64,000 bases of DNA from Variovorax sp037204085 (GTDB lineage: Bacteria > Pseudomonadota > Gammaproteobacteria > Burkholderiales > Burkholderiaceae_C), in assembly GCF_037204085.1 (NCBI RefSeq), contig NZ_JBBCBW010000007.1, positions 186,001-250,000 of the forward strand. Direction: 5' to 3'. The notes below the pieces were generated by a model, which searched no databases, had not been told where the DNA came from, and worked only from the letters and a program-made list of their open reading frames with translations. Each line of letters starts with the position of its first letter. Within the stretch, counting starts at the first letter, position 1. Positions 41,053-49,103 of this stretch are shown here, piece by piece. The position numbers were made by a program, and so were the translations under genes.

Positions 41053-42153
41053 CTAACGCGCGACGCGCCCCTGCACGCCTTCGGCAAGCCAGTTCATCTT
41101 CAGGATCTGCTCGTCGTTCAGCTGCGCACCTTTCGCGATGACGACACGGCCCTCGTTGTCGCGCACGTCGCCGTTCACCGCGCGAAACGGCTGCAGCTTG
41201 CCCGCGGCAATGTCCTTCTGCCGCGCCAGCACTTCTTGCTGCACGGCCTTGGGCACCTTGGTGCCGAAGTCGCCGACGCGGATCATTCCTTCCTTCACGC
41301 CGCCCCAGACATTGCCGCTCTTCCAGCTGCCGTCGAGCACCGCCTGCGCGCGCTGCGTGTAGTAGCCGCCCCACTGGTGGGTGACCGCGACGATCTGCGC
41401 ATCGGGCGCAATCTTGCGCATGTCGGAGTGGTAGGCCACGGCCATCTTGCCGCGCTCCTGCGCCGCGGCCATCACCGCGGTGGAGCCGGTGTGAAAAGCG
41501 ACGACGTCGGCGTTCTGGTTGAACAGCGCCATGGCCGCGTCGCGCTCCTTCGGCGGGTCGAACCACTCGTTGAGCCACACCACGACCACCTTCGCATTCG
41601 GGTTGACCGAACGCATGCCAAGCGTAAAGGCGTTGATGCCCTGCAGCACTTCGGGAATCGGAAAACCCGCCACGTAGCCCGCAACGTTCGTCTTTGTCAT
41701 GCGGCCGGCCGCAATGCCTGCGAGGTAACGGCCTTCGTAGTAGCGCGCGTTGGCCGTTGCCACGTTGGGCGCGGCCTTGTAGCCGGTGACCGATTCGAAC
41801 TTCACATCCGGAAAGTCGCGCGCCACCTTGAGCGTTGGCTCCATGTAGCCGAAGCTGGGCGTGAAGATCAGCCGGTTGCCCTGCTGCGCAAGGTCGCGGA
41901 TCACGCGCTCGGCGTCGGCCCCTTCGGGCACGTTCTCGACGAAGGTGGTCTTGACCTTGCCGCCGAGTGCCGCATCGACGGCCTTGCGGCCCTCTTCATG
42001 CTGGCGCACCCAGCCGGCATCGGTAACCGGCGCCACGTAGACGAAGCCGATCTTCAGCGGCTCCTTGGGAGCCTGCGGTTGCGAAAAGGCGGGAGATAAA
42101 AAACAGGCGGCTGCCCACGCCAGAACGGCGCGGCCCGCGAGGTTTTTGTACAT
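41053..42153 (-). CDS. BMP-family (purine/nucleoside-type) ABC substrate-binding protein, orphan
   Basis: A 366-residue periplasmic receptor with an ordinary signal peptide (LAGRAVLAWAAACFLSPAFSQP). The mature part (LKIGFVYVAPVTDAGWVRQHEEGRKAVD, TTFVENVPEGADAERVIRDLAQQGN, IFTPSFGYMEPTLKVARDFPDVKFESVTGY) is that of the BMP/PnrA family. It parallels the receptor at 57425, sharing PEGADAERV and FGYMEP, but has no lipobox and no neighbouring permease or ATPase. It may feed the importer at 58.6-62.4 kb. It follows a LysR gene on the same strand by 88 bp. Confidence 0.9.
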   Translation of the reverse strand: MYKNLAGRAVLAWAAACFLSPAFSQPQAPKEPLKIGFVYVAPVTDAGWVRQHEEGRKAVDAALGGKVKTTFVENVPEGADAERVIRDLAQQGNRLIFTPSFGYMEPTLKVARDFPDVKFESVTGYKAAPNVATANARYYEGRYLAGIAAGRMTKTNVAGYVAGFPIPEVLQGINAFTLGMRSVNPNAKVVVVWLNEWFDPPKERDAAMALFNQNADVVAFHTGSTAVMAAAQERGKMAVAYHSDMRKIAPDAQIVAVTHQWGGYYTQRAQAVLDGSWKSGNVWGGVKEGMIRVGDFGTKVPKAVQQEVLARQKDIAAGKLQPFRAVNGDVRDNEGRVVIAKGAQLNDEQILKMNWLAEGVQGRVAR

Positions 42154-42241
42154 GGTGGTCCTCTACATGGCCCCGAAAAAGCAAAAACCCGCAGCCGGCC
42201 GGGACGCCCTGCTGCGGGGTGCGGATTCTAGCGGGCGCCGT

Positions 42242-43186
42242 TCAGTGAAGCTGCGCGGGCTCCAGCTGCACATGCTGGCGCACGGCCTCCAGCAGCAGCG
42301 TGGCAAGCCGCTCCACGGGGGTCTCGGCCGCGGCCTGCGCGCGGTAGAGCATGAGCGACATCTGCGGCAACGCCGGAAGGCCCACCGCCGTGCGATCGAT
42401 GGGGCGCACATGCGCAGGCAGGCCGAAGGGCGTGCGAACCGAAAGCCCCAGGCCCGCCGACGTGGCCGCCCACAAGGCCGCAAGGCTGGCGCTGGTGAAC
42501 GCATGCCGCCACGGCGTGCCCGCGCGGTCGAGCGCGGCGGTGACGATCTCGCGCAGCGGGCACGGCGCATCGAGCAGCACCAGCGGCAGCGGCTCCCTGG
42601 TCTTGCGGGCGCCGCTGCGGCGCTCGCGCTCTTTCCACCAGGGCGCGTCGAGCGCATCGGGCGCCCGGGGGCCGATCCACTGCAGCGGCAGCCGCGCCAC
42701 GCGCTCCCCGTGCGGCGTCATCTGTTCGCCGGTATCCCACACCAGCGCCAGGTCGAGCTGCCGGAGTTCGAGCCGCTCGCGCAGCTCGGCACTGCGCGCC
42801 ACGCAGGCCTCGATGCGCACCTTGGGGTGCGCGCGCGAAAAGCGCCCGAGAACGGCGGGCAGCAGCGTCTCGCCGAAGTCTTCCTGCAGGCCGAGCCGCA
42901 CCCAGCCCTGCAAGTCCGCCCCGCGCATGGCGGCGCCGGCTTCTTCGTTGAGTTCGAGCATGCGATGCGCGTAGGCAAGCAGGGTTTCGCCTGCATCGGT
43001 GAGCTCCAGGCCGCGGCCGGCCTTGCGGAAAAGCGCCGTGCCGGCCTGCGCCTCTAGCTTCTTGAGCTGCGCGCTCACCGCCGACGTGGAGCGGCCCAGC
43101 CGGTCGGCCGCGCGCGCATAGCTCCCCAGTGCGATGCCGGTGGAAAAGCTGCGCAGCACGTCGAGATCGAACATCACCTGGGACAT
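42242..43186 (-). CDS. LysR-family transcriptional regulator
   Basis: A 314-residue regulator. MFDLDVLRSFSTGIALGSYARAADRLGRSTSAVSAQLKKLEAQAG is the DNA-binding domain; the effector domain follows. The chosen ATG gives MSQVMFDL with an AAAGGTG ribosome site; a start five codons later is also possible. Divergent from the MFS transporter gene, with a 96-bp gap holding A/T-rich sequence, so it probably regulates that exporter. The orphan BMP receptor follows downstream and could share its transcript. Confidence 0.9.
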   Translation of the reverse strand: MSQVMFDLDVLRSFSTGIALGSYARAADRLGRSTSAVSAQLKKLEAQAGTALFRKAGRGLELTDAGETLLAYAHRMLELNEEAGAAMRGADLQGWVRLGLQEDFGETLLPAVLGRFSRAHPKVRIEACVARSAELRERLELRQLDLALVWDTGEQMTPHGERVARLPLQWIGPRAPDALDAPWWKERERRSGARKTREPLPLVLLDAPCPLREIVTAALDRAGTPWRHAFTSASLAALWAATSAGLGLSVRTPFGLPAHVRPIDRTAVGLPALPQMSLMLYRAQAAAETPVERLATLLLEAVRQHVQLEPAQLH

Positions 43187-43282
43187 GGATTCACCTTTCA
43201 GCAATCGTCCTGTTTTTTTGAACGGTTGCATCATTATTTTCTGATTTTCAAAACCTTTGCAACGGCGGAAACTGCACCGCAA

Positions 43283-44593
43283 ATGAATCCATCGACCTCC
43301 TCTTCTTCGTTCCCGCCCAGCCATCGCTGGAAGGTGCTGGCCGCGGGCGTGGCCGCCAATGCGGCCTTCTCCGTGGCCTTCAGCGGCATTCCGATGACCG
43401 CGGTACTGATGCGCACCGGCTACCAGCTCGACAACGCCACACTCGGCCTGGTGCTGGGCCTGATGGGCCTGGGCATTGCGGTGAGCGAGCTGCCCTGGGG
43501 CCTGTTGACCGACCGCTGGGGTGACAGGCCGGTGCTGCTGATGGGCCTGGGCAGCACCACCATCGCGCTCGCGGCAATGGCGCTTTGGGCGGCCCCCAGC
43601 GCGCAGCACATTCCCGGCCTGGGCTGGCTGGGTGCGGGGCTGCTGCTGGTGGGCCTGCTCGGCGGCAGCGTCAACGGCGCGAGCGGCCGGGCGGTGATGA
43701 CGTGGTTCGATGCCGGAGAGCGTGGGCTCGCCATGAGCATCCGCCAGACCGCCGTGCCGTTGGGTGGCGGCATCGGCGCACTGGTGTTGCCCTTTGTGGC
43801 GCTGCACTTCGGCTTTGCCGCGCTCTACGGTCTGCTGGCGGTGCTGTGCATGCTGAGCGCGGTGATGAGTTGGGCCTGGGTGCATGAGCCGCCGATTGCG
43901 CCGCGGACAAAAGCCGACGTTGCGCAAGCCGCTGCCGCGCCGCAGAGTGGTCCGCTGCGCGACGCGCGCGTCTGGCGCATCGTGGGCGGCATCGGCATTC
44001 TGTGTGCGCCGCAGTTCGCGGTGCTCTCTTTCGGCACCGTGTTCCTGCACGACTTCGGCCATGCCAGGCTTGCAACCATCACCGCCACGATGGTGTTCAT
44101 ACAGATCGGCGCGATGGTGATGCGCGTATGGAGCGGCCGCTGGACCGACCGCCGGCTCAACCGCCCCGCCTATCTGCGCGCCTGCAGCGCACTGAGCGTG
44201 CTGCTGTTTGCAGGGCTCGCGGGCCTGGTGGTGGCGGCAGGCACGCACGCGGCCGATTCAGCGGCCCTGCGCGTGGCGCTGGTGGTACTGCTGGCGGCGA
44301 GCGGTGTCTGCGTATCGGCCTGGCACGGCGTGGCCTACACAGAGTTGGCCACGCTGGCCGGTGCGGCCCGCGCCGGCACCGCCTTGGGCATGGCGAACAC
44401 CAGCGTGTTCCTGGTGTGCTTTGTCACGCCCTTTTCCATTCCGCACCTGCTCGCGCTGCAGGGCTGGGCGCTGGTGTGGCTTGCAGCCAGCGCCTGTGCG
44501 CTGGTGGCAATGCCGCTGCTGGTTCCGCGGCAACATGCCGCCGCGGATGCCGGTCAGAAGGTCGCGAAGACCGCGTTGAGCCGGTCGACGTAG
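43283..44593 (+). CDS. MFS transporter
   Basis: A 436-residue, twelve-segment major facilitator. After HRWKVLAAGVAANAAFSVAFSG the first loop 2-3 motif is GLLTDRWGDRPVLLMG, the family's G-x3-D-R-x-G-x-R signature, and the second half repeats it as WSGRWTDRRLNRPAYL. Many Ala/Gly/Leu-rich helices continue to LVAMPLLVPRQHAA. Probably an exporter or carboxylate carrier. Its last 40 bp overlap the 3' end of the convergent adenine deaminase gene. Substrate cannot be read from sequence. Confidence 0.9.
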   Translation: MNPSTSSSSFPPSHRWKVLAAGVAANAAFSVAFSGIPMTAVLMRTGYQLDNATLGLVLGLMGLGIAVSELPWGLLTDRWGDRPVLLMGLGSTTIALAAMALWAAPSAQHIPGLGWLGAGLLLVGLLGGSVNGASGRAVMTWFDAGERGLAMSIRQTAVPLGGGIGALVLPFVALHFGFAALYGLLAVLCMLSAVMSWAWVHEPPIAPRTKADVAQAAAAPQSGPLRDARVWRIVGGIGILCAPQFAVLSFGTVFLHDFGHARLATITATMVFIQIGAMVMRVWSGRWTDRRLNRPAYLRACSALSVLLFAGLAGLVVAAGTHAADSAALRVALVVLLAASGVCVSAWHGVAYTELATLAGAARAGTALGMANTSVFLVCFVTPFSIPHLLALQGWALVWLAASACALVAMPLLVPRQHAAADAGQKVAKTALSRST

Positions 44594-45615
44594 GCGCGCT
44601 TGGCACTGGCGTCGATGAAGCTGCCTTCGAAGCTGTTGGCCGCGAGCTGCCAGGCCTGCTGCACATTCAGCCCGGTAGCCGCAAAGGTCTGCGTGAAGTT
44701 CTGGTTCATGTAGCCGCCAAAGTACGCCGGGTCGTCCGAGTTGACGGTAGCGACCAGGCCCGCATCGAGCAGCGCGCCGAGGTTGTGCTGCGCCAGGTCC
44801 GGGAACACGCAGAGCTTGAGATTCGACAGCGGGCACACGGTGAGCGGAATGCGGTCTTGCGCAAGCCGCTTCATCAGCGCCGGGTCTTTCGCGCTCTGCA
44901 CGCCGTGGTCGACGCGCTCTACCTTCAGCACGTCGAGCGCGCTCCACACGTACTCTGGCGGGCCCTCCTCGCCCGCATGTGCGACAAGGTGCAAGCCCAG
45001 TTCGCGGCAGCGCGCGAACACGCGCGCAAACTTTTCGGGCGGATGGCCCACCTCGCTCGAATCGAGCCCAACGCCAAGAAACAAGTCCCGGAACGGCAGC
45101 GCCTGCTCCAGCGTCTCGAAGGCTTCTTGTTCGCTCAGGTGGCGCAGGAAGCACAGGATGAGCGCCGCGCTCACGCCGAGCTTCGGCCCCGCGTCGACGC
45201 ACGCACGGTGCAGGCCGCTCACCACCACCTCCATCGGCACGCCGCGCGCCGTGTGCGTCTGCGGGTCGAAGAACATCTCGGTGTGCACCACGTTGTCGGC
45301 CGCGGCGCGCTCCAGGTAGGCCCAGGCCATGTCGTAGAAGTCTTGCTCCTTCAGCAGCACGCTGGCGCCGGCGTAGTAGATGTCGAGAAAACTCTGCAGG
45401 TTGGTGAAGGCGTAGGCGCGGCGCAAGTCTTCCACGCTCGCGTAGGGAATGCTCACGCCGTTGCGCTGCGCGAGCGCGAAGATCAGCTCGGGCTCGAGCG
45501 AGCCTTCGATGTGCATGTGCAGCTCGGCCTTGGGCATGGCGCGCAGCAGCTCGGGCAGGCGGTCGGCGGCAATGTTGCCGAAGCTCTTGTCGAAGACGGG
45601 TCGGTAGTCGGTCAT
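44554..45615 (-). CDS. Adenine deaminase (adenosine deaminase superfamily)
   Basis: A 353-residue zinc enzyme. Metal and catalytic motifs are MPKAELHMHIEGSLEPEL (His33 and His35 region), VAHAGEEGPPEYVW (metal His and the catalytic Glu region), DHGV and NSDDPAYFGGYM (the Asp-Asp pair). The block PFRDLFLGVGLDSSEVGHPPEKFARVF and CPLSNLKLCVF are characteristic of the prokaryotic adenine deaminase subgroup (adenine to hypoxanthine), rather than adenosine deaminase. With guanine deaminase and the purine transporters nearby this fits purine use. Adenosine deaminase remains possible. Confidence 0.9.
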   Translation of the reverse strand: MTDYRPVFDKSFGNIAADRLPELLRAMPKAELHMHIEGSLEPELIFALAQRNGVSIPYASVEDLRRAYAFTNLQSFLDIYYAGASVLLKEQDFYDMAWAYLERAAADNVVHTEMFFDPQTHTARGVPMEVVVSGLHRACVDAGPKLGVSAALILCFLRHLSEQEAFETLEQALPFRDLFLGVGLDSSEVGHPPEKFARVFARCRELGLHLVAHAGEEGPPEYVWSALDVLKVERVDHGVQSAKDPALMKRLAQDRIPLTVCPLSNLKLCVFPDLAQHNLGALLDAGLVATVNSDDPAYFGGYMNQNFTQTFAATGLNVQQAWQLAANSFEGSFIDASAKRAYVDRLNAVFATF

Positions 45616-45723
45616 GGTGGGGCAAATCGGGCGTTGTGATTGCGCACAGCATAAGCGCTGCCGCGCCCGTGCGCGAGGCCGCCGCGACCCGGATAATCGG
45701 GCTTCCACCCGCATGAGGATTCC

Positions 45724-46620
45724 ATGAGAGCCATTGCGCCTATTGCAGCCCTGCTTCTGGCCGCCTGCTCGGCGGTTGCCGTGCCTTCCGCCCTTGCGCA
45801 GACCCCGTACGCCGGCCCGCTGTTCGACACGCACCTGCACTACAACCAGGAAGCCTGGGACGGCAATACCGGGCCGTATCCGCCGGCCGAGGCGCTCGCG
45901 CGCATGCAGCGCAACAACGTGAAGGCGATCATCGCCAACTCGCGGCCCAACGCCGGCACGCAAACCCTGGCCGCGGCGCGCGAAACCCGCGAGGCGGGCG
46001 TTACCGTGGTGCCCTTCGTGCGCCTGTACCGCAACCGCGACGACTACAGCAACTGGTTCCGCGACGAAACCATTCACGAGATGGTGCAGACCGAACTGGC
46101 GCGCGGCACCGCAAGCGGGCCCTACCGCGGTATCGGCGAGTTCCACCTGTACGAGAGCGCCAATGCCAACGGCCCCGTTGCCAAGAAGCTCATTGCGCTG
46201 GCGGAGCGGCAAAAGCTGGCGGTGCTTGCGCACGTGGACGACGTGGCAATCGACCTGCTGATGGCCAATGCGCCTTCGAAGGGCCAATCGCTGCGCCTCA
46301 TCTGGGCGCACACGGGCATCGGCGGCGCGCCGATCGAGCGGGTGCAGGCGCTGCTGGAGCGCTATCCGCTGCTGATGGGCGAGCTTTCTTATCGCCCCGG
46401 GCTCACCTGCGAGGGCGGCAAGCTGTGCCCCGAATGGCGCGCGCTGCTGCTCAAGTACCCCGAGCGCTTTGTGGTCGGCTCCGACACCTGGGTCAACCAG
46501 CGCTGGAGCGCCTACGACGAGATCATGCGCGGCTACCGCACCTGGCTTGGCGACCTGCCGCCCGACGTGGCGCAGCGCATTGCGTGGGGCAACGCAGCCG
46601 CGCTGTTCAGCCTGCGCTGA
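45724..46620 (+). CDS. Secreted amidohydrolase-family protein
   Basis: A 298-residue protein with a signal (APIAALLLAACSAVAVPSALAQ) that has both a lipobox-like LAAC at Cys15 and an ALAQ cleavage site. The mature TIM-barrel domain shows GPLFDTHLHYNQEAWDG (metal histidines), GIGEFHLYE, LAHVDDVAIDLLM, IWAHTGIGG and GSDTWVNQRW, the amidohydrolase_2/PHP-like pattern. Such proteins hydrolyse lactones, imidates or decarboxylate aromatic acids; the exported location is unusual for the family and suggests a periplasmic hydrolase. The 3' end overlaps the convergent kinase gene by 14 bp. Confidence 0.85.
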   Translation: MRAIAPIAALLLAACSAVAVPSALAQTPYAGPLFDTHLHYNQEAWDGNTGPYPPAEALARMQRNNVKAIIANSRPNAGTQTLAAARETREAGVTVVPFVRLYRNRDDYSNWFRDETIHEMVQTELARGTASGPYRGIGEFHLYESANANGPVAKKLIALAERQKLAVLAHVDDVAIDLLMANAPSKGQSLRLIWAHTGIGGAPIERVQALLERYPLLMGELSYRPGLTCEGGKLCPEWRALLLKYPERFVVGSDTWVNQRWSAYDEIMRGYRTWLGDLPPDVAQRIAWGNAAALFSLR

Positions 46621-48310
46621 GCGGGGCGGCTGCTGCCTTGGTTTCGACCGGCAGCTCGAGCGTGAACGCCGCACCGGTGCCGGGCCCGTCGCTGTGCGCC
46701 GTGAGGGTGCCGCCCATTTCATGCGCGGCAATCACCGCGCTGTGCAGGCCGAACCCATGGCCGGTCTTCTTGGTGGTGAAGCCGTGCACGAACACCTGGG
46801 TCAGCGCCTGCGTCTCTATGCCCACGCCGTTGTCCGCCACGCAGATGCGAAGCCGCTGCGCGGGCGTCAGGTTCACCCGCACCGTGAGCCTCGGCTCGCG
46901 GTCGGTCACGCCGTCCATCGCCTGCTCGGCGTTGCTGATGAGGTTCACCAGAATCTGAAGTATTCGCCCGTGGTCGAGCATCAATTCGGGAACGGAAGCG
47001 ATCTCTTTGTCGATCACCATCTGGCGCCGCTTCAGTGCCTCTTCGTTGATGCGCAGCGCATCTTCGACCAGACCGCGGATCTGCACCTTCTCCAGCAGCC
47101 TCGAAGCTCCGGCATGGGCCTGCTGCGCGGCAATGATCTCCTTGATGTGTTCCACGTTCTTGCTGAGCACCGCAAGCTCCTTGATGGCGTCGTTTTGCTC
47201 CGTCACCAGCGCTGAAGCCAGCTGGCGCAAATAACCGGGAATCATCTTGCCCTTGGGGTCCGATGCCAGGAACGCGCCCAGGTCATCCGCATGCTCATCC
47301 AGCAGTTGCACCGCCCGCGCGAGCCCGGCCACCTTGGAAGCACGAACGCGCGAAAGAATGAGCGCTGCGGAGACGTTCACGCTGTTGAGCACATTGCCCA
47401 CGTTGTGCAGCACATTGGTGGCAATGCGGGCCATGCCCGCCAGGTGCGAGGCCTCGACCAGCTGCTTGTGAACCTCGGCAATCTGGCGCTCGGCCTCCTT
47501 CAGGTCCGAGATGTTCTTGGTGATGCCGAAGGTTCCGATGATCTCGCCCGCGCGGTTGCGCAGCGGCATCTTCGTGGTCAAGGCCCAGGTGTCGGGCCGC
47601 CCGTCGATCCAGGTTTCTTTTTCCACCTTGCCGATCATCGGCAGGCCCGTGCGGATGATCTCCTGCTCGTCTTCGAAGGCCGGCCGTGCATGGTCGTCGG
47701 AGAAGACGTCGAAATCGGACTTGCCCACCAGCCCCTCGGGCGTGGACATTCCAAATTCAAGGGCCTGGGCCGTGCTGGTCTTGATGAAGCGGGACTGCGC
47801 GTCCTTGAAGTAGATGTGGTCCGGGGAGTTGTCCAGGAGCGCGCGAAGAAGATCGCGCTCGTTCGCCAGCATCTCGTCTTCGCGGTGGCGCCGGGTCACA
47901 TCGAGCATGACGCCCTGGCTGCCGATGACCGCCCCACCCGGCCCCAGCACCGCGGATTCGACCACCTGCCAGATCTGCGGCTGGCCGCCCGCGCCACAAA
48001 GAACTTCTTCCCGCTCGAGCTGCTGCCCCGTCTGGATGACCTGCGCGTGCTGCCGGTCTTCCCGCTCGGCGAGTTCCGGCCGCCACGGCGAATCCGCCTC
48101 TTGCGCCGCATCGGAAGAGGCGATCTCGGTGGCAGTGCGGCCAAGGATGCGGTCGGCCGATGTGCGCTTGAGCTGGCTGAACCGCTCGTTCACGAAGACG
48201 AACCGTCCCGCGGTGTCCTTGCGAAAAATTGCGGCGGGCAACTGCTCGACGATCGGCGCCGTGTCCTGCAAAAGGGTTGCGCTTGCGACCGAGGCGGTTT
48301 GGCTTGGCAT
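46607..48310 (-). CDS. Cytoplasmic PAS-PAS histidine kinase, orphan
   Basis: A 567-residue protein with no membrane segments. Two PAS domains (about 15-145, LPAAIFRKDTAGRFVFVNERF; and 165-290, LLDNSPDHIYFKDAQSRFIKT) are followed by a variant dimerisation segment with the phospho-acceptor His in NVLHNVGNVLNSVNVS, and an ATPase domain with N-box ILVNLISNAEQAM, G1 ICVADNGVGIE and G2 KKTGHGFGLH. The HNVGNxLN form marks a kinase subgroup with atypical HisKA. No response regulator gene is adjacent, so its partner is elsewhere. Start has a GGGAG ribosome site. Confidence 0.9.
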   Translation of the reverse strand: MPSQTASVASATLLQDTAPIVEQLPAAIFRKDTAGRFVFVNERFSQLKRTSADRILGRTATEIASSDAAQEADSPWRPELAEREDRQHAQVIQTGQQLEREEVLCGAGGQPQIWQVVESAVLGPGGAVIGSQGVMLDVTRRHREDEMLANERDLLRALLDNSPDHIYFKDAQSRFIKTSTAQALEFGMSTPEGLVGKSDFDVFSDDHARPAFEDEQEIIRTGLPMIGKVEKETWIDGRPDTWALTTKMPLRNRAGEIIGTFGITKNISDLKEAERQIAEVHKQLVEASHLAGMARIATNVLHNVGNVLNSVNVSAALILSRVRASKVAGLARAVQLLDEHADDLGAFLASDPKGKMIPGYLRQLASALVTEQNDAIKELAVLSKNVEHIKEIIAAQQAHAGASRLLEKVQIRGLVEDALRINEEALKRRQMVIDKEIASVPELMLDHGRILQILVNLISNAEQAMDGVTDREPRLTVRVNLTPAQRLRICVADNGVGIETQALTQVFVHGFTTKKTGHGFGLHSAVIAAHEMGGTLTAHSDGPGTGAAFTLELPVETKAAAAPLSAG

Positions 48311-48410
48311 GGCGATGCGGCTCCCAGGAAAAAATGTCTTATATCCCGTGCCGCGGGCGGACACCAGCCTTGGATCTTCCGCACCCGCCCGACTCGACCC
48401 GCGTCAATTA

Positions 48411-48440
48411 TGAACATCGTATAAACTTGCACGACGTTCA
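48411..48440. promoter_or_regulatory. 30-bp dyad, candidate TetR operator
   Basis: TGAACATCGT (48411-48420) and ACGACGTTCA (48431-48440) are inverted 10-bp arms matching at 9 of 10 positions, separated by 10 bp, 18 bp before the TetR-type start. TetR regulators commonly bind such dyads over their own promoter and here could also affect the divergent kinase gene. Confidence 0.6.
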
Positions 48441-48458
48441 CATTTCAATGGCTGACCT

Positions 48459-49103
48459 TTGGCAGACGCAGAACCTACAGGCAGGCGCGAGCGGCGCCGC
48501 GCCCAAACGCTCGACAGCGTGGCAACCGTTGCCATGCGGCTCTTCGAGGCCAATGGCTACAACGCCACCACCATGGAACAGATCGCGCTGCAGGCCGACG
48601 TGGCCAAGGGCACGCTGTACAACCACTTTCCAACCAAGGAAGCGATCCTCGCGCACTGGGTGCACAAGGAGCTGGCCGAGGACACCCAACGGCTGAGCCG
48701 GCTGGCCGAGAAGCCCGGCAGCTTCGAGTCGCGGCTGATGCAGCTGCTCGACGCGTCGGCCGAATGGTCGGAGCGCTACCGGGCCTACCTGCTCGACTAC
48801 TTCCGGTTTCGCTTTCTCAACATCGAGGACGAGCTCGACGCCGGCGATGCCCAGGGACGCCCGCGCGACCTTGCAGGGCTCTTTGCGCTGCTGATCGGGC
48901 AGGCGCAGCAAGACGGCTCGCTGCGCGCCGACCTGCCCGCCGAGCACCTGGCTTCGCTGCTGCACCACCTGTACTTCGGCGCGCTCATGCGATGGCTCAC
49001 GCAGCCGGGCCTGGTGCTCGGCGACGAGTTTGCGGTCATTGTCGAAATCTTTGTCGGCGGCGCCCGTGCCGCCGACAAGCCACTGCGGAGAAAGCGCGCA
49101 TGA
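48459..49103 (+). CDS. TetR-family transcriptional regulator
   Basis: About 214 residues. The N-terminal DNA-binding domain is complete (RRERRRAQTLDSVATVAMRLF, TTMEQIALQADVAKGTLYNHFPTKEAIL), and the C-terminal ligand domain ends FVGGARAADKPLRRKRA. The only start giving the whole domain is a TTG at 48459. An ATG at 48448 lies in a different frame, so either TTG is used or a one-base difference has split the start. It overlaps the glycosyltransferase start in ATGA and probably represses that operon. A dyad lies just upstream. Confidence 0.88.
   Translation: MADAEPTGRRERRRAQTLDSVATVAMRLFEANGYNATTMEQIALQADVAKGTLYNHFPTKEAILAHWVHKELAEDTQRLSRLAEKPGSFESRLMQLLDASAEWSERYRAYLLDYFRFRFLNIEDELDAGDAQGRPRDLAGLFALLIGQAQQDGSLRADLPAEHLASLLHHLYFGALMRWLTQPGLVLGDEFAVIVEIFVGGARAADKPLRRKRA

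Noticed and set aside
43187..44248. N-terminal extension of the LysR reading frame (42242-43186) over the divergent MFS gene
   Set aside because: The frame stays open but the LysR N-terminus starts at 43186 with a good ribosome site, and the extension is antisense to the transporter.
45616..46731. Long N-terminal extension of the adenine deaminase frame
   Set aside because: It is antisense to the amidohydrolase gene; the enzyme's true start MTDYRPVFD lies at 45615.
48448..48696. Protein starting at the ATG at 48448 in another frame
   Set aside because: It runs out of the TetR domain frame and has no domain; only the TTG frame gives a TetR N-terminus.
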